DNA of 64,000 nucleotides, taken from Tetrahymena thermophila SB210 (lineage: Eukaryota > Ciliophora > Oligohymenophorea > Hymenostomatida > Tetrahymenidae). The notes beneath the pieces are model-generated. The model was not told the origin of the DNA, ran no database searches, and saw only the letters and a program-made list of their open reading frames with translations. The stretch is from contig NW_002476180.1 of assembly GCF_000189635.1 (NCBI RefSeq), positions 166,940 to 230,939 on the forward strand, in the 5' to 3' direction. The translations under genes were made by a program, and so were the position numbers. Numbering within the stretch: the stretch's first letter is position 1; each line of letters starts with the position of its first letter. Positions 37,828 through 52,100 of the stretch are shown here, in pieces.

Positions 37828-40800
37828 ATGCATCACGGACACTAAACTTCTCCAGAAAAGATTTAAACTTTTATGAATAGAAATCCATTTGCGACAGATA
37901 CTGTGATCTTAGATAATTAGGAGAATTTATTGGAAGTAATTATTTTAAGTTTTAAAAAAAATGTTCCAGTCTAGGACTTACGCAAAATAAAATTTAGAGC
38001 ACATGGATGAGTTAATTAATTATTTAAAAAATAAATTTAATAGAAAGATGATAATAAAATTAGTTGCTTTTTTGCAGAAATAAATGATTTATCTGAGGAT
38101 TTGAAATATAAAAGAGTTTAATATGATCCATCTTCAAAAAAGGATAGCATTTATAAAAATAGAGAATTTAACTGCACATGCTAACTTTAAGATAAGGGGA
38201 TTATGATTATGTCTTAAGGTGGTTCTTCCTTTCATCTTCCTTTAGAGCAAGATGTACAAGCAGTCCATCCTATGACAGAAGGCCTAATAATTTAATTTCA
38301 AATTAAAAAAGAAATCAAGTTTAATGGTAAGCATTTAAAAAATTTCAAATGAAAACTTGAATAAATTTCTAGCTCAATTAACTTATTTTTACAATAATAT
38401 TTGTAATTAAGATGAAAATAATATTTTAAATTAAAGATTTTCATTGAAATTTTCTGAGCTTTTAACAGAATTATTTGCAAATAATATCAATCATTTTATA
38501 GAAATAGATAATTTATAAGCAAATTTTAAATGAATTTAAAAATAAGAAGAAGTTAAATAATAAAATTTCTAAAATTAAATTTTTGGATTGTAATACGTTA
38601 TTAATTTATTTATTATTTTTTAAATATAAGATATTATGATGATGAATAGAGGTTTTTCAAATAGAAATTAATTTGCTATGTAAGAAGAGTTCATTAATTT
38701 TGGAGTGGGTAATTAATTAGGAGGAGTTAATAGTATGTCTGAAAATTAATTGTATTCTTATGTGACATTAAATAAGCATCCTTTGAACTCTCTAAAAGTA
38801 TTAGGTATTTTGAAGAGAAGTGACGAGTCTATAATTCCTTGGTTAGAAAGCTATGAAAAAATAGTTTATGTATCAAAAGATTTACCTATCCTAGTAAGTT
38901 ACAATAGGATTCATTAAAGGCATGCTATTCATGTTATTAGAGCTAACATTGAGGAAAGCGAAAAGGAAAATACTAAACTGAATTTAACAAATAATTTCTA
39001 TAGCCTTACTCACTTTAACGATTTAAGTTAGGGATTCTTTCCATCCTCTTCTTCTGCAGCAGCTCTTGGTATTCCAAATTCTTAAATAGTAACAGAGATA
39101 TTTTTTGAAGAAAGCATTAAAGTAAACATGATGGAAAAATGTTAGATAATCAAAACAAATAACTATGGAGAATTTTTGATAGCTATGCTTATATTCGACA
39201 CAACATGCTATTTGAAATTATATTCTCTATCTTTTATTAACAATACATAAGCTTTAGACACAACAAACTTCTAAGTTAATGCACTAAAAAATTTTGTTAT
39301 CATAAATGACGTAGTTGACTTCTACCCTTTCAACCTTTTTTAAAATGAAGTTTCTATCCCTGTTATTTCTGATATTTAAAAATAGGTATTCATTTAATTA
39401 ATTAATAAGTTGATTAAAATTTCTTTAAAATAGTTCAAAATTAAAATAAATTATTTTAAATTAAATTTAAATTGTTTAAAATAAAAATATATTAAAAATT
39501 TAATGAATGAAATTGATGATAATCCTTTAATAAAAATAGATTTAAAGAAGAAGAAACGATAAGTTTAACTAGCTAAAAGTTCTACTCTCAAATGAATGTA
39601 AATTAAAATCTGGAATACTTACTCTCCATAAAAATGGCTCTTTCCAACTTCATAATGGGTTAATGAAGAGCTTAATCAAATTCGATATTTAATTTCCCTC
39701 TGTGATACCAGGAAGTTTCAGACAGATTAAGAATATATCTGAATTTAAAAGTAATATCAAAAATATATTTAGAAATATGGAGTATTATAATAAAATATTT
39801 GAATATAATTAGATGGGAGTGCTTAATTATAATTTAGTGATGGACAGAAACTTCATATGAAGATCTCTCCTCAAATTTAATCTCCTTTGATTACAATCAT
39901 AATGAATACTCTATAGCATATTTTAGATACTGAATTATATCATAAAATGCTTTCTGATGTTTTCAGAAACTGCATAGTAATTAATTATTATTATCATTTT
40001 TTATATTTTATAAAATATCAAATTATTAAAATAAATATATAGGATTTAAATGGGTTCATTTTACCAGAAAATAAATACCAGGTTAATAATTCAGCCAATT
40101 TATTTTAGCAAACTAGCAAAAATACTAATGAAGAGTTTCATAATTTTTTGTGCTACTTCATTTATCTTCTGAAAATATGCAATAAGAATGTTCATGTTGG
40201 ATAAAGTACTAAGGTTCAAGAAGAAGAAGGTTTGTTAAAAAAAGTAAAATAATAGCAATCACAGTCTTAGATTCTTATGGAATAGTATATGTAGTAACCT
40301 AGTAGTTCCATTTCAGGATAGCAAGCAGTACCACCAGGTTTAGCTTAATCTTTGAATATATAAGTAGGGAATGCTCCATAGAATATTATAAATCAAACTA
40401 ATGGAGTTTCAAATGTTAGAAATTAATGTAAAAATTGGAATAAACTTCTTATGTCTAATTATCATCAAAAAAATTTTGAATTAAACAATCAACTTTTTAA
40501 AAATCCTCCTAATTTTGTAATTCCTGATAGCCAAGCTAATTTTCCTATAAGTTAAGAGATGGGTACTTAAGCTTAAGCAAACCCCCCAGCATAAAAACCA
40601 ACTCATCATAGAAGATCATCAGACATGCCATTCAATTCGTAAAATAAAATTTTAAACAATATTTAAATTAAAATATTTTTAAAAACTTTGATTTTGCATA
40701 AATAGAAATTTATAAATTAAGTTTTAATTAAATTATAAAAAAGTGATTAAGGAGGTGCTTATGGATCTAACATTTATAATGCAAACAATAGTAATATGGC

Positions 40801-43800
40801 CTAAAGTAATAGTAACAGTGGGACTTAATAACCTCTTTTTAATAGTAAAATTGAAGTGAATGTTGATAAATTTTATGAATAAAGGATTAGAATTTTAAGA
40901 ATTTTAAATTTATTGTATCAAGATATGAAAATATAAACAATATATAAAGAATATAGAGAAAATTTAGCTTATTTTTTATATTGCTATTGCACTTATTTAG
41001 ATTTTGAGTATAGCTCTAGTTATTAAGACTATTATGTTAGAGAATTCCCATAAATTTTGATTAGATATCAAACAGATGTAAGGCTTTAATAGCTTTAAAT
41101 CTAATTCCATTACTAAAAGAATTTAAATTGGAATAAAGGAAGTACTGCAAATACAAATTATCCTGAGAGCTTGTTCATAGAAAAAGATGTTCCTGATATT
41201 TTCAAGTGGATTAACTATTTATTTACTTCTGATAACCAAACATAAAAAGTAGAATAAATCATGCCAATAATGTTTAAAAATACTTAAAAAATTTGTAAAA
41301 TATTCGAATTAATGTAATTGGGTTTAAACGCATCTCGAACTAAAATATCTGACTTAATTAAAAATAAAGCTTAAAATTTAAATAACACTATTGGCTTTTA
41401 AATGCATGGCTATGGAAATTTAACTAACCCTTCTTTCCCTCTTTTCCACTAAAAAGTTTTTTATATGAAATTCTTTGATTAAGAGAAAGACAAAAAAAAT
41501 GCTAAATTCTCAAAAATATAAGAAATCTTTCGTGATTAAAACGAAATCCTTGTATTTTTATATCTTATTAAGAAGAACATAGATTAGGATTTCATTGAAT
41601 CTCTCTCCTTTGGATTAAAAGCTCCTATTTATGAGTCATTGCGTCTCCTCAAACTTAATCTTCCTCCTCAATTATATGATGTAAATTTAATACATTTTAT
41701 TTTTTTTAAATTGACAAAAATGTTTCTTATCTTGATAGATTACTACAAAAGAAGGTTTTAAAATGATCAAAAGAGAAGATATCTTCTAAAATAGATAGAT
41801 TTATATAAAAAAGAAAAATGAATTACCTGCATATCTTTCAAAAGTCGATTTCTCATAAACTATTAATAACTTAATCAGAGGAACTAAAAATAATTAAGAG
41901 TAGTACATATTGTATGATGCTCATTTGCACAAATAAAACAATGAGTTGATTTTCGAAGAAGTAAACAGATTGCTTGATACTACTAAAGATATTTAAATCA
42001 AATAAAAATACGTTGAAGATATCAGCGAAGAAGCGTAAACTACTCAATAATTTCTTATTATTATAAATTTTAGCATTTTATTATGTATTATTTTAAATAA
42101 ATTAATTCATAAAAATATATTCATTTTTAACAAATTTAATAAAATTAATCAATTAAAAATATAGTTTTGAAGTGGAATCCTAAAATGTTTTAAGAAAATT
42201 TGTTACTAGAAGATTTTCTTGTTTGGTTGGTTAAGGAGGATTCAACTTTGGTTCTTGGTCTACTTACATGACAGAGATAGTTAAAGTACCTAAAATAAAT
42301 TTGAGTGCTGTTATGCCTAATGATATTAAAGTGACATTAGACACAAAAGATGAAAAAGATTTGAACATGTGTTTGTGGCCAGAATTCCATAATGGGGTTG
42401 CTACTTCTTTAAAGCTATCAAAGTCTGTAATGAATATGAACTCTGAAAATTTAAAGACTTGGATATTTTACTAAAAACCAGAAAATGTTGAGTATGACCA
42501 TGGTGGCTTCCTTCTTGGATTAGGGCTTTTAGGATATCTTGATTGTTTATCTCCTACTGATATCTTTTAATATCTAAAACCTAACCATGAAGCAACTTCT
42601 GTTGGTATTTTGCTAGGTATAGCTGCATCTAGGATAGGTAAATCTGACGATTCAACTTCTAAAACATTGTGTCTTCATATTCCATTCTTGCTTCCACCTT
42701 CTTATGATGTAGAAATTCCTCTTAATGTTTAAACAACTGCTCTTATTGGAGTAGGTTTGATTCACAAAGGAACAAGTATATATTTTTGTTATTCTTAACT
42801 CATTAAAATTAAAAAAAACTATTTGAATAAAGGTAATAGACTGATTACAGAAATGACTTTAGCATAAATAGGCAGAAAACCTTTAAGCGATAAGTGTTTA
42901 GATAGGGAAGGTTACTCTCTAGCTGCAGGCTTTTCACTTGGTTTAATTAATCTAGGAAAAGGAGCTTAACATACTAATATAAAAGATTTAGAACTTGAAG
43001 AGAGACTTATTCGTTTCATTGAAGGTGGTAAAATAATGGATCCTCCATAGAGTATGCTTAGCACGAATTTCAATACTGAAAACAAAAGTAGCAGTATTAA
43101 AGAAGGAAATACAGTAAATACTCATGTTACTGCCCCAGGTGCTCTTATAGCAATTTCTCTTCTATTTTTAAAATCAAATGATATTAAAGTTGCAGAAAAA
43201 ATAACAATTCCAAATTCATTTTCAACTATTGAAAATTGCAATCCAAACAATATTCTATTAAAGGTAATGGCAAAGAATATCATCATGTGGGACTAAATAT
43301 CTAACACTAAAGAATTCATTTATAACTAAATTCCAGAATTAATTAGATTTATTTATGAAAAATCATTTAAAGAAGTATACTAGAGGTAAATTGATTATTT
43401 TTATTACAAAAATAATAAAATTTTAATAAATAATATTAATGAAATAATTGAATAAATGAGAAGATAAGTTAAATTAAAATACATTTTTAATCTAATACAA
43501 ATTTTTTTTTTTTAATTAATAGATACTATCTGGTTTACAATGTCTATGAAATTGATTTTAGTACTGTTACTAGCGTGTATTTAAATATTATTGGTGGTTG
43601 TATAATGGCTATTGGGTTGAAGTATGCAGGCACTGGAGATAAAAAAGCAGTTGAAGTTATTATAAATGAAATAAGTAAAATGAGAAAGCTTAAAACCTCA
43701 AAATGTGATTTAGTTAATGATCCTTCTGCAAAATCTTTGATTGATTAGTATACACTATTTATACTTTATTCTGTTTCTGTACTTTCTTTGAGTTTGGTAA

Positions 43801-45515
43801 ATGCAGGAACTTGTGATACCCACTCAATTAAAATAGCAAGAGTTATAAGAAAAAAATTCTAAGATTCTGGTACATTCCATTATGGATTTAATATGGCTAT
43901 TAACATGGCTATTGGCTTTTTAACTCTTGGTCATGGAAATTACTCATTTAATAGAGATGATATGTCAATAGCTGCTTTATTAATTTCTATCTATCCATAC
44001 TTCCCTAACTCTCCTTCAGATAATAAATATCACTTATAAGCTCTCAGGCACTTCTATGTTCTTGCAGTTGAATAAAAGTAGCATATTTTACCTTCCTAAT
44101 AATTTATGAAATAGAATAAAATAATTTTTTAATTTAATAGGGTTTTCCATGCTGTTTCAACTGATGAAAAAAAAGTAGTTAATGTCCAAGTTGAGCTTAA
44201 ATATTTAGCAAATGAATGTATTTAGGTTGAGAAATAATTTACCCCTATATTGTTATAAGAATCTAAAAAGATACTCAGTGTTAAGGTAGTAGACGATGAA
44301 TATTATGGCTTTGAAATAGATTTTGCAATGAATTAAAAAAATCCTAAGGTTATTTACGTTAAACGTAAGTATTCAGTTTAAAATAGCTAAGCAATTTTAT
44401 CAGAAATAGGTAATCAAATTTAATAAAATAATTTAAAAGTCATTTTAATAAATTTGTTGAATTAGATTCTTACGAAGAAAAAAAGAGACTTTAAGAATAT
44501 ATGAAATAAATACCTTACGACAAAGCTTTCAAGCTTCTTGAAAAGAAAAATTTTGTAATTACTAAAAACTAATTAGACTATATTCTTCCTTTTAGAAATA
44601 AGATTAACTAAGATAAGTCAAGTGCTTTAGTTAAGCATTTAGATTAGCTTGACACTTTATATAGTTAAATCAACTAAATGATTTAAGACAAAGAGAATCA
44701 GATTTGTCCATATGATGATCAACTGTAAATAGAATAGCTTATTTAACTCTGCATTTAAGAAGATAGACTAGAGTTAATAGAGCAATAATTACATCTTCTC
44801 AAAGATTTCAAATCTTTTATGAATATGGATTGCATTTACCTTTAAAACATAAATATTCTTATCAACTTCTATGAAAATTAAAAAGGAATTAAAGGAATGT
44901 AATTGCAATCAAGTCAGCTTTTCAATCCTTAAAAGATCAATTTAATGTAGTACAAACTCTATAAATATTTTATAGACTCTTATATTTTAAATAACCAAGT
45001 AATCAATTAATTATGCAAACATTTTTTCATATTAAATTTCTTATTAATGTAAATATAAAGGATTAAAAAGCTAAAGATTTAATTGTTAGTTATTTCACTT
45101 AGCCTGAAAATTTCTAGCTAGAAAGAATCGACTTATCAGACTTCCCTACCTTACGTAATATTTTATTTTCATATTTTAATATCAATTAATATTATTTTAA
45201 ATAGAAAAACTGATGAAATTAAATACTGTGTTAAATACACCAACCAAATAGGATTTATTATTAATAAAAAAATTCTTTGATAAGCTAACTACGATAGGGT
45301 AAGTTCAAATTAAAGATGAAAAAGAAAAGCTTTGGAGTATATGTTAAATGTGCTTATTTATGTCATTCCCCTTATGTCCTTAGGATTTACTAAATACTAT
45401 AACATAATTATATTTAGGCAGCAACGATGAATAACAATCAACTGCAGATAATAACTCCTCAGCTACTGCTTAAACAGTAAATAACTAATAAAATTAATAG
45501 AACTCTTCCAATTGA
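37828..45515 (+). CDS. APC1: Anaphase-promoting complex subunit 1
   Basis: APC1 is the largest scaffold subunit of the APC/C, the RING E3 that triggers anaphase and mitotic exit. The gene has about 14 exons and encodes roughly 2,000 residues, from ATG 37828 (MHHGHQTSPEK) to TGA 45513-45515. Introns placed with confidence include 37936-38043, 38327-38631 and 39751-39812. The N-terminal half is the beta-propeller region (e.g. GIMIMSQGGSSFHLPLEQDV, HPMTEGLIIQF). The diagnostic PC-repeat region is at about 42480-43900: GGFLLGLGLLGYLD, SVGILLGIAASRIG, LHIPFLLPPS, VQTTALIGVGLIHKGT, DREGYSLAAGFSLGLINLGKG and NTHVTAPGALIAISLL, all close to animal APC1. The C-terminal domain ends in a Q/N-rich tail. 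Exon joins were inferred by frame. Confidence 0.93.
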
Positions 45516-46109
45516 TAACATCACAATCCAATATCATTCTAATTTATTGTGTCTTTTACAATTTTTTATTAATGTTATATAAAACAATTTTTAAAGTTAT
45601 AATTAAGTAAAAAATTATGTTATTTATTTTACAATAATATTTTTGTAAATGATTAGATAAAAATGTTAGCTTTTTTAATTGATTGTTTTAATTAACAGAA
45701 AACATTTAAATTAACAGCGATTTTATAACTTAAAAATTATTCATTTAAATTCTATTAATTATCAACTCATTTTATAGCTATAAATTATGTTTAATTTTTC
45801 TTCTTTTAAAAAAATAATAATCGTTTATTGATATATTAAAGCAGAGAATTCTAACTAGTTTTTTTTTATTTAACATATGGCATCTATTTTGTTACTAAAT
45901 TGGTAAATTATTACAAAAAACAATTTATGAGGATTTTAAACATTTAATAATTAAAAAAATAAGTGAAATAGAGTTGATAATAAAAAAAAAATTTGTTTTT
46001 GTTAATTTAATTATTATTAAGAATTAAAAATTAAGGTATAACAACAACGTTAAATATTAAATAGGTTGAGATAAGTACTTATAAAAATAGGCAATTAAGA
46101 ATTAAAAAA
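45516..46109. other. Intergenic, promoter side of surface-protein gene
   Basis: 594 bp of AT-rich DNA with nothing recognised. Confidence 0.6.
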
Positions 46110-49100
46110 ATGAAAATTTCTAAAGGGCTTAGGTTCATTTTATTTATGATCCTGAGCACAGCTTTTAATTGCTACTCTGAAATGCAGTAGCTAATTGATA
46201 GGACAATTATTGGAGATTGCTCTTCATAGTAAGAATAAAGATATTAGTATAATGTCTAATTAACTGATAATTAACAACCCTATTCATTATCATTTTTTGT
46301 CAACTTGTAAAATTAGTAATCTATTCCAAAATATAATATTTTATAAGTAGCTAGCAATACTTATATGTGGAATCTTTAAGTTAATAGCCTCTCAAATTAT
46401 TTAGAAATAGTAACTTCTACTAGCTTATCTCTTCAATCACCTTTAAACATTTAAGTAAATAGTTTATACTCTAGTTGGATTTCTGTTTAAGTTTCTGTAT
46501 CTCTTACAGGAATATCACTTAGAGTATAATCTACAAGAGATTAGCAATAAGAAATAACTCAGCAATTCATCACATCACTTTCCTAGCACCCTCTGGCATT
46601 TACTGTCTCTATAGCTAACTATTTATATAATTCTGCATATTCATTTTGTGGGTAGATTTAAACCCTAAAGTTCTACAAGAATATACATATAAGTAATTTA
46701 GTTAGTCAAAAGTCAAAACAATCTTTTGCAATTTCAGATTAGTCAGAAAAGGTAGCTGAGTATTTGTTTGATGAAATTCAACAAAGCAATACAATTTCAT
46801 ACCCATATGACCCTATGATGCTCATAAGAGACTATTCTGCTTGGTAGAACGATATAGATTTAACAAATATAAGCATAGCTGTTGCATCAAGAGATACATC
46901 TACTACATCACTAATTATTCATAAAGATGGAGAAGTTCCTCTTCCTAGCTTTTAAATTAATAGCTTATTTTAACCTTCATACACTATTGCTATTAGGTTT
47001 ATGGCTACTTTAGCTAATAATCCTATCCTTTTGTAAAGAGTTAATAATCAAGGTCAATACACAATATCAATATAAGCTTAAGGACTTGATGTATAATTTT
47101 GCTAAAAGACAAATGAGTGCACAACTTTTACAGGAGTGTTAGTTGGTGATAACACCCTTCAATTATTAGTAAATTTATTTTAGTTTTTAATTTTAAAAAT
47201 AATTCATTTTAAAATAAACTCTAATAAAAACAAAAAATTTAAAAAAATTTTTACAATTTTAAATTGATTTTTATATTAATAAAAATTTATTAAAATTAGG
47301 TTTTTACTGTTGAAACAAGTTTTTCTTAAAATGTTGTCACACTTTACACAAATGGTAATTCTTTAAGTTAACAAATAGTAAATCTTGATCCATAATTTAT
47401 GACTGAGTCTTACTCTGATCAATTTTATTTTGGGTCAAAACTGAATAGCCAAGCAAATGATCCAACAGCATTCATAAATAGACTTTTAATTATGAAATCA
47501 ACTAATGCTTTGTAAGGCCCTGATGCTAGTGCAGTAGTAGACAATTGCTAATTAAGCATTGGAAATAATCCGTTTATTTGTCTAACTTGTAATACAGGTT
47601 ATTATCTGTATAATGGAACATGCTTAACTTCTGCTTAATGCATATCAATAGGAAGAAATCCTACACAAGATTTCTACTGCGCCAAGGCATGTAATTCGCA
47701 ATGTTTAACTTGTTTGGCTAATAATCCAAACTAATGCATAACTTGTTCTGCCAACAGGATAAATCCTCCCCTTTGTTAATGCCCATTTAATACAATTAAC
47801 CATCCTCATATAGATTACTGCTAATGTATTCCTTCTTACTTAATTTTTTTGGATTAACATTTTATTTTTATAAAATAATAAGAATATACAAAAAACAGAG
47901 AAGTTGACATTTAAGAAATAACTGTATCAAGTTCTGGAGTTTAAACAGTTTACTTTTCTAAAGCTTTCCAAACAACTCCTTAAGTTGCTATCTTTTTACA
48001 AAGCATTCAAACAAGTACGGGAGTGAACAATAACTAATTGTTATATAGCTTTTCATAAGTATAGATATCTAATATTAACACTTCTTCATTTTAGTTGCAG
48101 ATAAATGACTTTTCAAGTAAAATAATTAAAATTGAACTAAATATAAATTATAATAAACACATTTTCCTTAAACAATATTATAGACTTAAATATAGCAAGC
48201 TTGAATTATAAATTCATAGCTAGTGTTGATACAAATAATTTACAAATATCAAGCTTGACTATAAATTAAAGTAATCTATCTCAGTTCTTAAGTAGCCTAA
48301 ATACATTAAGTATTAATGTTACATCGGTTTTTAGTTCTCAAATCCAATCTCTTTCTAGCTCTCTGTTAAATTTGGAAATCCTCTTTGGAATAGCGTACTT
48401 ATATATAAATTATTTTTTTCAATAATGATATCAAAGCTAATTTTTTATTTAAACAGAGGATTTTAATCATTCGCCCAAACAGAAATATTGCCTTGGATTA
48501 GGTTATCATTAGATAACAATTTAAATATAGTTGGAAGCATATAGTAGAATAAAATTAAAAGCTTAACGATAAGTTTGGTATTTGTGAAAAAAGATTCTCA
48601 CTATCCCAATATTAGGAATTTTAATGTAAATAATTTTGGGTTCTAACCTGTTAGTAATCCCACACAAGTTTTTTAAAGCTAAACAGACAATGTAATTTAA
48701 TAAATTAAAAGTATGTTGTTTTTTAATTTTTAATTACTAATTAGTTTATAGCATAAAGCAATGTTCAATACCCATTTATCTCAAGTATTATAGATTTAGA
48801 AATGAAAAATGATTATAGTTTCTAACTGTGGACAAGCTATAATATAATTTAGAATTAAAAATATTATTCTTAAAACATAATTACTACTCCCTCTGCCATT
48901 TTATACCAAAATTATTTTTCAGCTTTAACATTCTATTTAGTAAGTTTTTTTTAATTAAAAAAATTTATTCTTAGCTTATTTTATTTAATTCAGGCAAAAA
49001 GATGTAATCAAAATTGTTAAATATGTTTTATTGATGGTAAAACTTGCTTGAGTTATAAAATAATAGAAAACTAATGTTTCAATACATAGACTTAGTAATA

Positions 49101-52100
49101 TCAAGATCTCTTTACTCTCCCTTAAAGTGAGCAATGTTCTGATATTAATGGAGTCTGCTAAGCAACAAATTCAGGAGTATGCTTTATTTGTTCATCATTA
49201 TCAACTTTAATAGGCACAGGAAATTGTATCTAAGGTAATACAATTAAAATATAATTATTTTTTACTTATCATTCAAAAAAGTAATAAAAGATATTTCTGT
49301 TTCAAGCTAAGACTTAATACCTACATATTATTAATCTGCTTAAATATCTTAATAATCACAAGGATGCTCCTACACTATAAATAATTAATGCTCTTAGTGT
49401 AACTTTGGATATATATTTATCTCCAACAAATGTGTAAGATGTCCTTTGTACAATGATTAGTCATTAAGTTTTTGCGGATAAGTGACTAACAACTGTAATT
49501 AAGTATGCTTTGATTGCCTTTAAATATCTCCTTTGATTAATATTCCTTAACAATTTTACTCAAACGCTTTTACTTGCACAAAATTAGTAGACCTCCATAA
49601 TTACTCAATAACACTTCCTTCTAATTAAAGTAGCTTTTACATTGATTAAAGCACTTTAGATATAAAGTAAAATGCTTACTAATGTTTTCAAAATTGTTAA
49701 TAGTGCATAAATAGTTCGACTTGTATTAATTGCAATCAAGGTAATTCAAATTTCTTTATTTTTACAAACTTAAACTTTTAATTTTATTAGGATACACTTT
49801 ATCATTAGATTCTTAATCTTGCATCCCCTGTTCTTCTCTTCATTAAATGTGCACATAATGCTTTTATGGTGCTCTCATTAATGATTAAACTTTTATATAT
49901 TCACAAAATAATATAAGTTTACTCTCTCCACAATAAATGTAACTACTTTAATTAAGGTGTTCTTCTGTTTAGCCTGGGTATTACATAACTTCAGATCTTC
50001 TTAAAGTGAATTAATGCCCTTCGCCAGATACTTGCAAAGTAAAAACATAAAAATTTAGAATAATATTTATATATAATTAATTCATATAAAAAAGGAATGC
50101 GTTTTAGGATGGTACAATAGTTTTACAGGAGGTGGCTAGTAAATAATTTATAATTCTCAACAATCTAGTTAATTTTAGATTAGGTGCAGTTTATGCAAAG
50201 ATCCTATTAACATGATTTTAAACGTAGATGGTACAAGTTGCATATAAAGTAAAATTAATAATTGTAATATTTAAGGTTTTGGTACAGTTTAGCAGCTGTT
50301 AATAGATTAAATTTGGTATAGCTTAAATAATATCCAACCATCTAGCTTGAATTTTTATTGCTACGAATGTAATACAGGGTACACCCTTTCTGCTGATAAA
50401 CAATAATGCATATAGGGATGTAGTGCTAATTTTTGTAATTCCTGTTTTATGGATAGTAATAGTAATGTTTATTGCAATAAATGTTAAAACAATTACTTAT
50501 TAGATACTTAAACAAATACTTGTTCAATTGAAATGACCTGCTAGAATTAAATATAATATTGCAATTCTTGTTTTAAGTATGGTATTTAAAATAGCAATTA
50601 CAGTTCAAATTAAGTACTTCCTATTTCATTATGCAATTCATGCACAACATCTACAGTATCAATAAGCTGCCCTTAAAATTGTTTAAGTTGTGATTCTTAT
50701 TCTTCTTAATGTATATAATGTATGCCAAATTACTAACTAGATTTGATGGGTAATTGCTAATAGGCAAACTCTTTATTCTCATCTTAAGTTTCTGGACAAT
50801 AGCTTGTAAATCTTATTTTAGCAAAATTTTATTTAATTCTTTTTAAAATAATTTAGTCAAATTTAATAAGAACTGTAAATTATGTAAGTTCGTTTGATAG
50901 GTGCTAGTCTTGTCCCTTAAATTGTATATCATGCTATCAAGGGGATAAATATTTTAATGTATAGAATTACCTTTAAAATATAAAGTATTCACAAACCTTA
51001 ACTTTAGACAGTAAAATAAATCTATAAAATTTATATGGAAGTAGGTAAAAAATATTTCTAATTTATCTTATATTTTAATATAAATTAAAATTAATACTAT
51101 TTTTATTAGATTGATATGTTTGAAATGTCAAAGCGGATACATTATTAATTCTCAGGGATTTTGCTAATAATCATGTGGTTCAATGTGTAATTCTTGTGAT
51201 TCTAATATGAATTGCATATAATGCTCAACAAACCTCAAACTAACTAATTAATAACAATCAATAATGTAGTTATTAATAGTAAATTTTTATCCAAGTCTCA
51301 CAATCAATAACTTTTTATAACCTACTGGTAAATTCAAAATTTCAATTATTTGTTTTATTTCTGATTATGATCCTTTATAATTTTCTCTAACAGAATTTTC
51401 ATTTAATCACCTAGAGAGACAACTTAAAATTTTTTTTTTTGAAAATTATTTAAATAATATCTGAAATCGATTTATAAATAAACTAAACAATAAACTTTTT
51501 TAGATAATTTAAAATAGTTTTTTTTAATTTAAAATTATAAAAAATTTTTAAAAAGAAAAAATAATCATTTTTTTAAAAAAATTAAATACAAATTAAAATT
51601 TTAAAAAGGAAATAATTGCTAAATAAGTCATCCCATATGCTAGATTTCAGCAGCAATTAGTATGGATTAATCGTTCTCAACAAATATTTACTCATAGCTT
51701 TACTAAAATGGATGCTTAAAGTGTTCTTAAAATTTAGTTTCATCTATTTATGGAGTTAATTCATAAACAGTATATAATAGTAATTTAAGAAGATGCACCA
51801 CTTGCCATAAGACAAATGGATGCATAAGAACATTTACAAAAACTACTTATTTTACCTGCCAAAGTTAGAAAAACAGTATAACTTAGGATGGGTCAAAATA
51901 AAATCCTTACAGCTTAGATAAGTTAAATTCTTAAGGAGATATTTTTTACCCTAATATACTTGATTTAACTTAACAAATACTATATCTGCTCGAATTAGGA
52001 ATAGAAGAAATGGAAATTGATATCATATTAATTAGCACCTTATATCAAGGTTAAAGTAATTGTGTCTTAGAAGGAAGCGTTACGATAAATACCAATTTAC

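Noticed and set aside
39751-39812. Apparent frameshift in APC1
   Set aside because: A 62-bp GT...AG intron restores the frame between EFK and NGSAQLQ, so the gene is not broken.
44997-45062. Second frame change near the APC1 C-terminus
   Set aside because: Explained by an intron beginning GTAATC after a CAA codon and ending at AG before GAT TAA AAA; the frame then runs to the stop.
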